Source of the DNA: Cellulomonas sp. KRMCY2 | Lineage (GTDB): Bacteria > Actinomycetota > Actinomycetes > Actinomycetales > Cellulomonadaceae | Length of the DNA: 64,000 nt | Direction: 5' to 3' | Assembly (NCBI RefSeq): GCF_000526515.1 | Contig: NZ_JAGF01000001.1 | Location: 1,302,001-1,366,000 of the forward strand | In this document: positions 18,880 to 25,986 of the stretch, piece after piece | How positions within the stretch are numbered: position 1 is the first letter of the stretch | Layout: each line of letters opens with the position of its first letter | Program-made: the position numbers and the translations under genes | The notes under the pieces: model-generated | Told to the model about the DNA's origin: nothing | Database searches by the model: none | Seen by the model: the letters and a program-made list of their open reading frames with translations, nothing else

Positions 18880-20811
18880 GTGACCCACCTCCCGGCGGCA
18901 GCCTCCGCGGTGCTCGCCGGTCTGTGCCTGGCCCTCGCCGCGGCCTGCACGCCGACCCCGCCCGAGGTGGAGCAGCCGACCGTCACGCCGACGGCGACGC
19001 CCACCCCGACGCCCGCGCCGGTGCACACCGCCGAGCTGAGGCTCCCGCCCGGTCCGACGACCGTGCTCGACCTGCCGGATGCCGTGAGCCGCGCTGCCGC
19101 GGCCAGCACGACCTTCTACTCCAGCGCCCCGGTCGCGGTCCTGGCACCCGCCGACGACGTCGCCGCGCAGGTCCGGGCGGCCGGCATCGCCGTCACGCTC
19201 GGCGCTCCCCTCCTGCTGACCTCACCGACGACCGCGCCCGCCGTCGAACCGACGGCCCCGGCAGTCGATCCGGCGGTCGATCCGGCGGTCGATCCAGCAG
19301 TCGACCCGGCAGCGACACCCGACACGGGCGCACCGGCAGACCCCACGAGCATCGAGCTGGACAGGCTCGGGGTGCTGGCGGTGGTGACGGTCGGCGACGT
19401 CGGCTCGGACCTGACGTCCGTCGTCGGCGACGCGGCAGTCGTCGCAGCGCCCCAGGACGACGCGGAGCTCGCCGCCGTGCTGCTGATCGATCCTGATCCG
19501 GCGCCCATGCCGGCGACGGGCACCGAGCAGGCCACCGTCGCCGCCCTCGACCGCGACGCCCCGACGGTGCCGAGCAGCGCGGCCGACGAGGGACCGGCCG
19601 TCCGGGCGGCGTCGGCCACGTCACCGGCCACACCCGCACCCACGGAGCCGCCGTCCGGCGCCGCGCCGTCGGGCGCCTCGACACCGTCCCGTTCACCGTC
19701 GCCCACCGCGTCGGCCACGCCCACGCCGTCCGCCACGCCGGGCCCGGCCGAGACCGCACTGCCGTTGACCGAGCTCGCCGAACCGCTCGACGGTGGGCTG
19801 CTGCTGACGACGGGCGACCCGATGGACCTGGCCGCCCTGGCGACCGCGCGCGCGGCCGGCGTCACCGTCCTGACGGTGCCGACCGGCGACCCGCGGGCCG
19901 ACAGCGCCACCGTGCGTGGTCTCGCCGACGCCGCCGCGACGAGCATCGTCGGGCTCGGCCCGGCCTTCGGCTCCGCGGAGACCCTGGCCTGGAAGTCGCA
20001 GACCGCGGCGACCGGGACCGAGCTGCCTGGCGGGGGTCAGCTCGTCTTCGCCGGGCGGCGCTTCGTCGCGCTGTACGGGACCCCGACCTTCCCGGCGCTC
20101 GGCGTCCTCGGGGAGCAGGATCCCGCGGCCAGCGTCGTGCGCGCCCAGGGGCTCGCCGCGCAGTACCAGGCGCTGACGTCGGACCTCGTCGTCCCCGCCT
20201 TCGAGATCATCGTGACGATCGCGTCGTCGGGAGCCGGGGCGGACGGCAACTACTCCAACGAGCTACCGGCCGAGAGCTTCATCCCGTGGATCGAGGCGGC
20301 GCGCGACGCGGGGGTCTACGTGGTGCTGGACCTGCAGCCGGGACGCACGGACTTCCTCACCCAGGCCAAGGCGTACGAGTCGCTGCTGCTCTACCCGAAC
20401 GTCGGGCTGGCGCTCGACCCGGAGTGGCGACTGGCTCCCGACCAGGTGCACCTGCGCCAGATCGGCTCGGTGCACGTCGACGAGGTCAACGCCGTCGCGG
20501 CCTACCTCGCGGAGCTGACCCGGACCAACCACCTGCCGCAGAAGGTGCTCGTCCTGCACCAGTTCGTGCAGCGCATGATCCAGGGTCGCGAACTGGTCGA
20601 CACCTCCCACGAGGAGGTGGCCGTGCTCATCCACGCGGACGGCCAGGGCAGCCAGGGCGCGAAGGCCGGGACCTGGGCCGCCCTGCACGAGGGCGCCCCC
20701 GCCGGTGTCCGCTGGGGCTGGAAGAACTTCCTGGACGAGGACGTCCCGGTGCTCGACCCGACGCAGACCTACCAGGTGGTGCCCACGCCGGAGTTCGTCA
20801 GCTACCAGTGA
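18880..20811 (+). CDS. Large secreted lipoprotein of unknown function
   Basis: 643 residues from GTG 18880 (AAGGA just upstream). Signal peptide with lipobox LAAAC, Cys23, then a Thr/Pro-rich linker (TPTATPTPTPAP). The next region (about 45-105) resembles a cell-wall-binding repeat 2 half-domain (VAVLAPADDVAAQVRAAGIAVTLGAPLLLT). Then come a 12-bp DNA repeat coding AVDP four times (19261-19308) and a long Pro/Ser/Thr/Ala linker. The C-terminal 330 residues are better conserved in style (FEIIVTIASSGAGADGNYS, YVVLDLQPGRTDFL, LYPNVGLALDPEWRL, VLVLHQFVQRM) and look like a beta/alpha-barrel hydrolase with Asp and Glu at strand ends. Family not certain. No signal links it to the flagellar genes. Confidence 0.75.
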   Translation: MTHLPAAASAVLAGLCLALAAACTPTPPEVEQPTVTPTATPTPTPAPVHTAELRLPPGPTTVLDLPDAVSRAAAASTTFYSSAPVAVLAPADDVAAQVRAAGIAVTLGAPLLLTSPTTAPAVEPTAPAVDPAVDPAVDPAVDPAATPDTGAPADPTSIELDRLGVLAVVTVGDVGSDLTSVVGDAAVVAAPQDDAELAAVLLIDPDPAPMPATGTEQATVAALDRDAPTVPSSAADEGPAVRAASATSPATPAPTEPPSGAAPSGASTPSRSPSPTASATPTPSATPGPAETALPLTELAEPLDGGLLLTTGDPMDLAALATARAAGVTVLTVPTGDPRADSATVRGLADAAATSIVGLGPAFGSAETLAWKSQTAATGTELPGGGQLVFAGRRFVALYGTPTFPALGVLGEQDPAASVVRAQGLAAQYQALTSDLVVPAFEIIVTIASSGAGADGNYSNELPAESFIPWIEAARDAGVYVVLDLQPGRTDFLTQAKAYESLLLYPNVGLALDPEWRLAPDQVHLRQIGSVHVDEVNAVAAYLAELTRTNHLPQKVLVLHQFVQRMIQGRELVDTSHEEVAVLIHADGQGSQGAKAGTWAALHEGAPAGVRWGWKNFLDEDVPVLDPTQTYQVVPTPEFVSYQ

Positions 20812-20823
20812 CGAACGGGTCGG

Positions 20824-21000
20824 TCAGACCTTCGCGGACTGGCTGGGCAGGACGGCGAAGTAGGCGCGTGAGCTGGCGAGGGCGGCCCAGCGAGCCAGCA
20901 CCTGCGGCGGGACCTCGAAGTCGCCGTTCGAGCCTGCGCTCGCACCGTCCACGGAGGACGAGGACGGGGACGGGGAGCTGGTGACTGCGTGATCGCCCAT
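20824..21000 (-). CDS. 58-residue orphan protein under a c-di-GMP riboswitch
   Basis: Reads MGDHAVTSSPSPSSSSVDG, then GASAGSNGDFEVPPQVLARW and AALASSRAYFAVLPSQSAKV. A Ser/Pro-rich flexible N-terminus is followed by a possible amphipathic helix (PPQVLARWAALASSRAYF). No signal peptide, membrane segment or known family is seen. ATG 21000 has AGAGAAG 8 bases upstream, right after the GEMM-I aptamer ends. It is the only gene on this strand that the riboswitch could control, because the next gene is convergent. Coding status rests on the riboswitch, start and site; without them an ORF this short would be doubtful. Confidence 0.55.
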   Translation of the reverse strand: MGDHAVTSSPSPSSSSVDGASAGSNGDFEVPPQVLARWAALASSRAYFAVLPSQSAKV

Positions 21001-21011
21001 GACGCGCTTCT

Positions 21012-21092
21012 CTCGTTCGGTGGCCCGGCTGACCTCGAGGGTCCCGTGGCTTTGCGTCCCCACCTCGCGGCGGGTTTGCCCTTGTCGCTGAC
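21012..21092 (-). ncRNA. GEMM-I cyclic-di-GMP riboswitch
   Basis: On the minus strand the conserved GEMM-I blocks appear in order and with normal spacing: CAGCGACAAGGGCAAACC, a short stem CGCCGCGAGGTG, GGGACGCAAAGCC, a second stem with loop (ACGGGACCC to GGTCAGCCGGG), and the closing CCACCGAACG. The GGGACGCAAAGCC and GGCAAACC strings are diagnostic. It ends 12 bases before the start codon of the 58-residue ORF, with AGAGAAG in between, so control of translation start is plausible. Whether c-di-GMP turns the gene on or off cannot be read. Confidence 0.9.
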
Positions 21093-21190
21093 TCAACCAG
21101 GCTACGTGCGACACGCCGACGATGCACCCCTCGCCACCCGTTCGGCTCAGCCTTTTCACCCGCGCACGATCACTCCGGCCGCCCCAGTCC

Positions 21191-21217
21191 TCATCGCGGC
21201 CGGCACCCGGCCGATCA
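21191..21217 (+). promoter_or_regulatory. FliA-type promoter of the M15 peptidase gene
   Basis: TCAT at 21191-21194, 15 bases, GCCGATCA at 21210-21217. This is the same box, with the same spacing, as before fliC, flbD and cheA in this window. It lies 36 bases before the GTG of the peptidase gene. Confidence 0.75.
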
Positions 21218-21253
21218 GAGAGGTGCCAGCATCCGATCTGGAGGGACCCGCGC

Positions 21254-21901
21254 GTGGAGGCAGTCGCCAGCATCAACGACCGGATCATGCAGATCCAGGC
21301 GCGGATCGCCCAGCTCGACGCGCCGCGACCTCGGGCCCAGGTGGGCCAGACGACCCCGATGGGCTCGATCGGCTCGGTCGGCTCGCTGACGACCGGCGCG
21401 CCGACATCGGCGACCGCCTTCGACCTGATCATGGACCAGGCGCTCGCGCAGACCGCGCCGGCCAGTGACGTCGTGGGTTCCGGCAAGGACAAGGTCAACG
21501 GCGACGGGATCCCCGTCGAGCTCCTCGGATACGGCAACGGCCGCATCCCCGGGAACGCGCTGAGCACCATCGCCGGTACCGGTCACTCCCTCTGGAGCCC
21601 GGCCGCACGGTCGTTCGAGGCCATGCGGGACGCGGCCGCGCGCGACGGTGTGACGATCGGGATCACCGACTCCTACCGCACCTACGAGAGCCAGGTCGAC
21701 CTCGCCGAGCGCAAGGGGCTCTACTCCCAGGGTGGCCTTGCCGCCCGGCCCGGCACGAGCGACCACGGCTGGGGGGTCGCCATGGATCTCCGCCTCGACT
21801 CGACCGCGCAGTCGTGGATCCGGGCCAACGGCGCCACGTACGGGTTCACCGAGGACGTCCCGCGCGAGCCCTGGCACTGGGCGTACCGCCCGACCCACTG
21901 A
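21254..21901 (+). CDS. M15B (VanY-like) D,D-carboxypeptidase/peptidoglycan hydrolase, flagellar regulon
   Basis: 215 residues. N-terminal part begins with a short coiled helix (SINDRIMQIQARIAQL) and a low-complexity Gly/Ser linker. The catalytic domain (about 75-215) has the LAS-type zinc site: SDHGWGVAMD (His171, Asp178) and PWHWAY (His208); TDSYRTYESQ precedes it, as in VanY/M15 enzymes. No signal peptide is seen. GTG 21254 has GGAGGG 8 bases upstream. The FliA-type promoter suggests export by the flagellar apparatus or a role in making a gap in the wall for the rod. No FlgJ is seen in the window (inference). Confidence 0.85.
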   Translation: MEAVASINDRIMQIQARIAQLDAPRPRAQVGQTTPMGSIGSVGSLTTGAPTSATAFDLIMDQALAQTAPASDVVGSGKDKVNGDGIPVELLGYGNGRIPGNALSTIAGTGHSLWSPAARSFEAMRDAAARDGVTIGITDSYRTYESQVDLAERKGLYSQGGLAARPGTSDHGWGVAMDLRLDSTAQSWIRANGATYGFTEDVPREPWHWAYRPTH

Positions 21902-21940
21902 TCCGGCCCGATCCGGCCCGATCCGGCCCGGTCCGCCCTG
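21901..21940. repeat. 10-bp tandem repeat between convergent genes
   Basis: ATCCGGCCCG three times in a row (21901-21930), then a decayed copy. It begins at the stop codon of the peptidase gene, in the 160-base convergent gap before the cheX-like stop. No clear hairpin. Confidence 0.8.
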
Positions 21941-22061
21941 ACGTGGCTCAGTCCGGCCTGACGCGACACAGTCCTGACCCGGCGCGGCGGCCCTCATGCG
22001 TCACGTGCTCCGCGCAGCCGCACAGCCCGGCCGAGACCGAGCCGCAGGCCAGACCCGACCC

Positions 22062-22559
22062 TCAGATGACCAGGACGGACACCCGTCCGGCGCCGTAGCC
22101 GGCGATGTCGACCTCCATGTCGAGCCGGCTCACGTACGCCAGCACCCACTTGGCGATGTCCGGCGGCAGCATCTCGCGCGGCGCGTACGCCTCGTACAGC
22201 CGGACGTGCGGGGCGCCGTCGGCGTTGAACAGCGACGCCGCGACATTGAGGACTTCCGCGGTGTTGTCGTAGAGGGCGGGGGTCAGGAGCTCCTGCTCGA
22301 CAGCGGCGCGTGCCCCGGCCGGCGGGAGCAGCGCGATGGCTGCCCCGACCTGCGCGGCGAGCGCCAGGTCCATCACGATCAGCGCCCGGAGCTTGAGCAC
22401 GTCGTCGACGTACGCGCCGACGACAGCGCCGGGGTGCAGGTGCGGCTCGACGGCGCCCGTCCCGAGGACGGCGTCGACGTCCCGCCCGAGCAGCCCTTCG
22501 AAGAGCTCGCGGACCTCGAGGGCTGCCGGCAACGGCGTGGGCCTGGTCGCGGCGCTCAT
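22062..22559 (-). CDS. Divergent CheC/CheX-like CheY-phosphatase
   Basis: 165 residues. The region DNTAEVLNVAASLFNADG matches the CheC/CheX active-site pattern D/S-x3-E-x2-N, and a proline follows about 21 residues later (YEAYAP). The flanking RALIVMDLALAAQVGAAIALL and VRLYEAY strands fit the same fold. If active, it would remove phosphate from CheY-P. It is the last gene of the chemotaxis run and overlaps the cheY stop by four bases (ATGA). The rest is quite unlike the 22989 CheX, so an inactive or retargeted relative is possible. Confidence 0.6.
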   Translation of the reverse strand: MSAATRPTPLPAALEVRELFEGLLGRDVDAVLGTGAVEPHLHPGAVVGAYVDDVLKLRALIVMDLALAAQVGAAIALLPPAGARAAVEQELLTPALYDNTAEVLNVAASLFNADGAPHVRLYEAYAPREMLPPDIAKWVLAYVSRLDMEVDIAGYGAGRVSVLVI

Positions 22560-22918
22560 GCGAGGAAGGGGTCGATGGTGTCCCGGAACACCTCTGCGGT
22601 GAACGGTTTCGCGATCAGGAAGAGGGCGCCGGCGGTCTCGGCCTGCTCGCGCATCTCGGTCGAGCCCTCCGACGTCACGAACGCGAACGGGGTGTCGATG
22701 CCCTGCGCGCGCATGGCTCGCAACAGATCGATCCCGGAGAGCTCAGGCATGTTCCAGTCCGAGAGCACGAAGTCCGGCTCTTCGGCCTTGACGGTCTCGA
22801 GGGCCGCGGCGCCGTCCGGGGCCTCGATGATCTCCCACCAGTCGTAGCCGGCCTGGCGGAGCGTACGGATGACGATCTGCCGCATCACTCGGCTGTCGTC
22901 GGCTATTAGGACTCTCAT
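22556..22918 (-). CDS. cheY: CheY-type response regulator
   Basis: 120 residues, receiver domain only: acidic pair DD at 7-8, phospho-acceptor Asp54 in LSDWNMPE, Thr/Ser switch FVTSEGS and Lys in LIAKPF. ATG 22918 has AGGTGG 7 bases upstream; GTG 22927 is a poorer option. Overlaps the CheX-like gene. One of two CheY proteins in this run; which one binds the motor switch cannot be told from sequence. Confidence 0.9.
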   Translation of the reverse strand: MRVLIADDSRVMRQIVIRTLRQAGYDWWEIIEAPDGAAALETVKAEEPDFVLSDWNMPELSGIDLLRAMRAQGIDTPFAFVTSEGSTEMREQAETAGALFLIAKPFTAEVFRDTIDPFLA

Positions 22919-22988
22919 CGGTACCACCTCGCTCGTGCGTCGTCACTCGTGTTCTTCGGGCTCATGGGGGCCCGTCCTGCGCGCCCGC

Positions 22989-23459
22989 TCATGGCAGCTG
23001 CCACAGGCTGATGATCAGGGGCCGTCCGCGCCAGTCGAGGACCAACCGGTGCAGCAGCGCGTCCGGGTCGGTCGCCGGCCGCTCGTGGGTGACCTGCGGC
23101 AGGGTCAGGGCGCCCGGGTCCGGCACCAGCGCCTTGACGTTGCCGCCCACGACGTTGGCCACCTCCCCGAGCGCGTCCACGATGTCACTGTCGTCGACCG
23201 GCTCGTCCGGCGCCATCGCCAGCAACGCGCGGGTGACCGCCAGCGCGGTCGAGCGCTCGGTGGTCAGCAGGACCCGGCCGGAGATCGGGCCGTGCACGTC
23301 GACCCAGGCGTGGATCTCGTCGACCAGAGCCGACTCGATGCCGTCCCAGACCCGCAGCAAGCCGGGCTCGCCGTCGATCATCGCGGCGAAGACCTCCGAG
23401 GCGATGTCGTAGATCGGGTCCGTGCCGGCGAACTGCTCCATGTCGATCTCGATGCTCAT
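22989..23459 (-). CDS. cheX: CheX-like CheY-P phosphatase
   Basis: 156 residues. DSDIVDALGEVANVVGGNVKALVP carries the CheC/CheX motif D-x3-E-x2-N followed by GGN, the hallmark of CheX. Predicted to dephosphorylate CheY-P and reset the motor signal; CheZ is absent from the window. ATG 23459 overlaps the stop of the second cheY gene (ATGA). A 70-base gap follows before the next cheY. Confidence 0.82.
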   Translation of the reverse strand: MSIEIDMEQFAGTDPIYDIASEVFAAMIDGEPGLLRVWDGIESALVDEIHAWVDVHGPISGRVLLTTERSTALAVTRALLAMAPDEPVDDSDIVDALGEVANVVGGNVKALVPDPGALTLPQVTHERPATDPDALLHRLVLDWRGRPLIISLWQLP

Positions 23460-23839
23460 GCGGACTCCTGGAACTCGACCAGCCCGAGGAGCTGGAGCTT
23501 GTCCCGGATCGCGTCCGGGGTGAAGGGTTTGATCAGGTACTCATGGGCGCCGGCGGCCAGCGCCCGGACGATCTGGTCGTGCTCGGACTCCGTGGTGACC
23601 ATCATGAGCGTCACGTCCCGCCAGCCGCGGTTCTCGCGGACGGCCACGACGAACTCGAGCCCGTTCATGACCGGCATGTTCCAGTCGATGCAGGCGAGGT
23701 CGACCTCGGTCCCGGACTCCAGGACATCGAGCGCCTCGCGGCCGTCGGCCGCCTCGACCGTCTCGAACCCGAGGGTGTGCAGCACCGCGGCGATGATCCT
23801 GCGCATCGTCCGCGAGTCGTCGATCACGAGCGCTCTCAT
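23456..23839 (-). CDS. cheY: CheY-type response regulator (second copy)
   Basis: 127 residues: DD at 7-8, phospho-acceptor Asp52 in CIDWNMPVMNG, MVTTESE and Lys in YLIKPF, all canonical. ATG 23839 follows GGAGGG and overlaps the cheR stop. About 45 percent like the 22556 copy by eye, so the two are not a recent duplication. It could be the motor-binding CheY or a phosphate sink. Confidence 0.9.
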   Translation of the reverse strand: MRALVIDDSRTMRRIIAAVLHTLGFETVEAADGREALDVLESGTEVDLACIDWNMPVMNGLEFVVAVRENRGWRDVTLMMVTTESEHDQIVRALAAGAHEYLIKPFTPDAIRDKLQLLGLVEFQESA

Positions 23840-24666
23840 GCTGCCCTCCGAGCTGTGAGGCGATAGACCGAGCCCCGACCGACAGGCACCCGCTCCCAGC
23901 CCTCGTCGATGCCGATGGTGGTCTCGGCCGCACCGAGGAGGAGGAAGGCTCCGGGTCGCAGGACCTTCTGGACCCGCCGCAGCACCTCCCGCTTGGTCGC
24001 CAGGTCGAAGTAGATGAGCACGTTGCGCAGGAACACGATGTCGAACGGGCCGCCCGCCGGTGGCGAGTCGAGCAGGTTGTGCTGGACGAAGCTGACCGCC
24101 GAGCGCAGGTGCGAGGCGATCTCCCACTCGTGCCCGACCCGGGTGAAGTGCTTGACGAGCATCGGTGCCGGCAGGCCGCGGTTGACCTCGAGCTGGCTGT
24201 AGCGGCCGGCCCTGCCGCGGGCGAGCATCTTCTCCGAGAGGTCCGTCGCGACGATCTTCAGCTGCGATGCGGGCACGAGGTTGGCCAGGGCCATCGCGAT
24301 CGAGTAGGGCTCCTGACCGCTCGAGCAGGCGGCGGACCACACGCGCAGCGGCTGCGCCCCGATGGTCGACCGGACGCCGAGCACCTCCGGGACCACGTGC
24401 TCGACGAGCGCGGCGAACGGCTGGGCGTCCCGGAACCAGGACGTCTCGTTGGTGGTCAGAGCCTCGACGACGACCTCGAGGGCACCGGGCGACGGCGCGG
24501 TGCGGACGCCCCGGACGTAGGCGTCCACGTCGACGTGACCGGCGGCGCGGGCCAGCGGGAGCAGCCGGCTCTCGACGAGGTACTCCTTGCCGGGATCGAG
24601 CTGGATGGCGCTGCGTCGCCGGACGAGGTCGGCGACGAAGGAGAAGGTGTCCACTGTCAGGCTCAT
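23836..24666 (-). CDS. cheR: Chemotaxis methyltransferase CheR
   Basis: 276 residues. N-terminal four-helix region, then the S-adenosylmethionine domain: TTNETSWFRD, RVWSAACSSGQEPYSIAM, VATDLSEKMLARGRAGRYS, and FDIVFLRNVLIYFD. Adds methyl groups to glutamates of the chemoreceptors. ATG 24666 overlaps the cheB stop by four bases. None of the four local receptors ends in a CheR-docking pentapeptide, so docking must be by another route. Confidence 0.95.
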   Translation of the reverse strand: MSLTVDTFSFVADLVRRRSAIQLDPGKEYLVESRLLPLARAAGHVDVDAYVRGVRTAPSPGALEVVVEALTTNETSWFRDAQPFAALVEHVVPEVLGVRSTIGAQPLRVWSAACSSGQEPYSIAMALANLVPASQLKIVATDLSEKMLARGRAGRYSQLEVNRGLPAPMLVKHFTRVGHEWEIASHLRSAVSFVQHNLLDSPPAGGPFDIVFLRNVLIYFDLATKREVLRRVQKVLRPGAFLLLGAAETTIGIDEGWERVPVGRGSVYRLTARRAA

Positions 24667-25796
24667 GCGCCGGCTCCGCCCACGTGGGCGACCTGCGACG
24701 TCGCTCGGGTGATCGCAGCCGCGACCTCGTCGACCGGAAGGATCACGTGCGCGAGCCCCGCCGTGGCGACCGCACCGGGCATCCCCCACACCACGCTGGA
24801 CTCCTCGTCCTGCACGATGGTGACGCCCCCGGCAGCCACGACGCCCTCGCAGCCGACGCGGCCGTCCGCGCCCATCCCGGTCAGGACCACGGCGAGCAGG
24901 TCACCGCCGTAGACGTCGACGGCCGAGCGGAACATCACGTCGACCGACGGTCGGCAGAAGTTGACCGGCGGGCCCTGGTTGAGGGTGATCCGGGCACCGG
25001 CCGCCGTCCGCATCAGTCCGAGGTGGTAGTCGCCGGGCGCGATGTAGACGGTCCCCGGTGCGAGGTCCTCGCCGCCGGCGGCCTCGACCACGGTGCTGGG
25101 CCCGAGGCGGTCGAGCCGGGTCGCGAGCTGTCGGGTGAAGACCGGTGGCATGTGCTGGACGATCACCACGGGTACCGGCAGCGGTGACGTGAGGTTGCGC
25201 AGCACCCGGGACAGCGCCTCCGGACCGCCGGTCGACGAGCCGATGAGCACCGCACGGATCGGGCGGGGCGGGCCGTCCGGCCTCGGCCGCGGCCGGGTGG
25301 CACGCGGTGCCCCGAGCGGCGGTCGCGCCGCTGCTCCACCGGTGGCCACCGCGCCGGCGCTCGCCCGGAGGGCCGCCAGACCGCCCGGCCGCGGCACGAG
25401 GGCCTTGATCCGCGGGATGAGCTGGTCGGCGACCTGCGCGAGCGACTGCTGGACGCTGCCGACGTTGCTCGGCTTGGTCACGTAGTCGGTGGCCCCGGCG
25501 GCCAGGGCGTCGAGCGTCGCGGACGCCCCGCGCTCGGTCAGGGTCGAGAACATGATGATCGGCACCCGGTTGCCGGCGCGGCGAAGCGCGCGCACCGCGT
25601 CGATGCCGTCCATGATCGGCATCTCGATGTCCATCGTGATGATGTCCGGGGCGTGCTGCTCGACCTTGTTGAGCGCGATCTGGCCGTTCGCCGCGACCCC
25701 GACGACCTCGATCGCCGGGTCGGACGAGAGCGCGTCGGTCACGAGTCGGCGGACGACGACCGAGTCGTCGACCACCAGGACTCTGATCCGTGCCAC
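24663..25796 (-). CDS. cheB: Chemotaxis methylesterase CheB
   Basis: 377 residues. Receiver domain (about 1-115) with DD at 10-11, Asp56 in MDIEMPIMDG and Lys in YVTKPS; Pro/Arg-rich linker; CheB catalytic domain with the Ser-His-Asp triad in IGSSTGGPEAL, VIVQHMPP and GMGADG. Removes methyl groups (and deamidates glutamine) on receptors when phosphorylated by CheA. GTG 25796 has GGAGG 6 bases upstream; longer readings are not protein-like. Confidence 0.95.
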   Translation of the reverse strand: MARIRVLVVDDSVVVRRLVTDALSSDPAIEVVGVAANGQIALNKVEQHAPDIITMDIEMPIMDGIDAVRALRRAGNRVPIIMFSTLTERGASATLDALAAGATDYVTKPSNVGSVQQSLAQVADQLIPRIKALVPRPGGLAALRASAGAVATGGAAARPPLGAPRATRPRPRPDGPPRPIRAVLIGSSTGGPEALSRVLRNLTSPLPVPVVIVQHMPPVFTRQLATRLDRLGPSTVVEAAGGEDLAPGTVYIAPGDYHLGLMRTAAGARITLNQGPPVNFCRPSVDVMFRSAVDVYGGDLLAVVLTGMGADGRVGCEGVVAAGGVTIVQDEESSVVWGMPGAVATAGLAHVILPVDEVAAAITRATSQVAHVGGAGA

Positions 25797-25899
25797 CGAG
25801 CCTCCAACGTTGTCCGCGCGGAAGTCCGCGACACCTGTCAGATCGACCGGGTGGCCGACCTTGTGAGCCGAACGATCCGCTCGCGGGGGTGAAGCCGTG

Positions 25900-25986
25900 A
25901 CCTGGCCGGCGCAAGAGCCCGGCCGGCGCGAGGGCTCAGGCGGCGCGCGGGCTCGGCCGGCGCGAGAGCCCGGCCGCCGCGCGGGC
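25900..25986. repeat. GC-rich short repeats before the first receptor stop
   Basis: Alternating GCCGGCGCGAGGGCTC / GGCGCGAGAGCCCGGCC blocks (25903-25985), nearly self-complementary in places. It separates the receptor gene at 25987 from cheB and could form several hairpins that weaken read-through into cheB. Confidence 0.6.

Noticed and set aside
19261-19308. 12-bp repeat in the lipoprotein gene as a separate element
   Set aside because: Codes AVDP four times in frame; a linker repeat within the gene.
21100-21190. A FliA-type promoter driving the c-di-GMP riboswitch
   Set aside because: GCCGAACG on the minus strand has no TCAC-like box 15 bases upstream; the riboswitch promoter could not be found.
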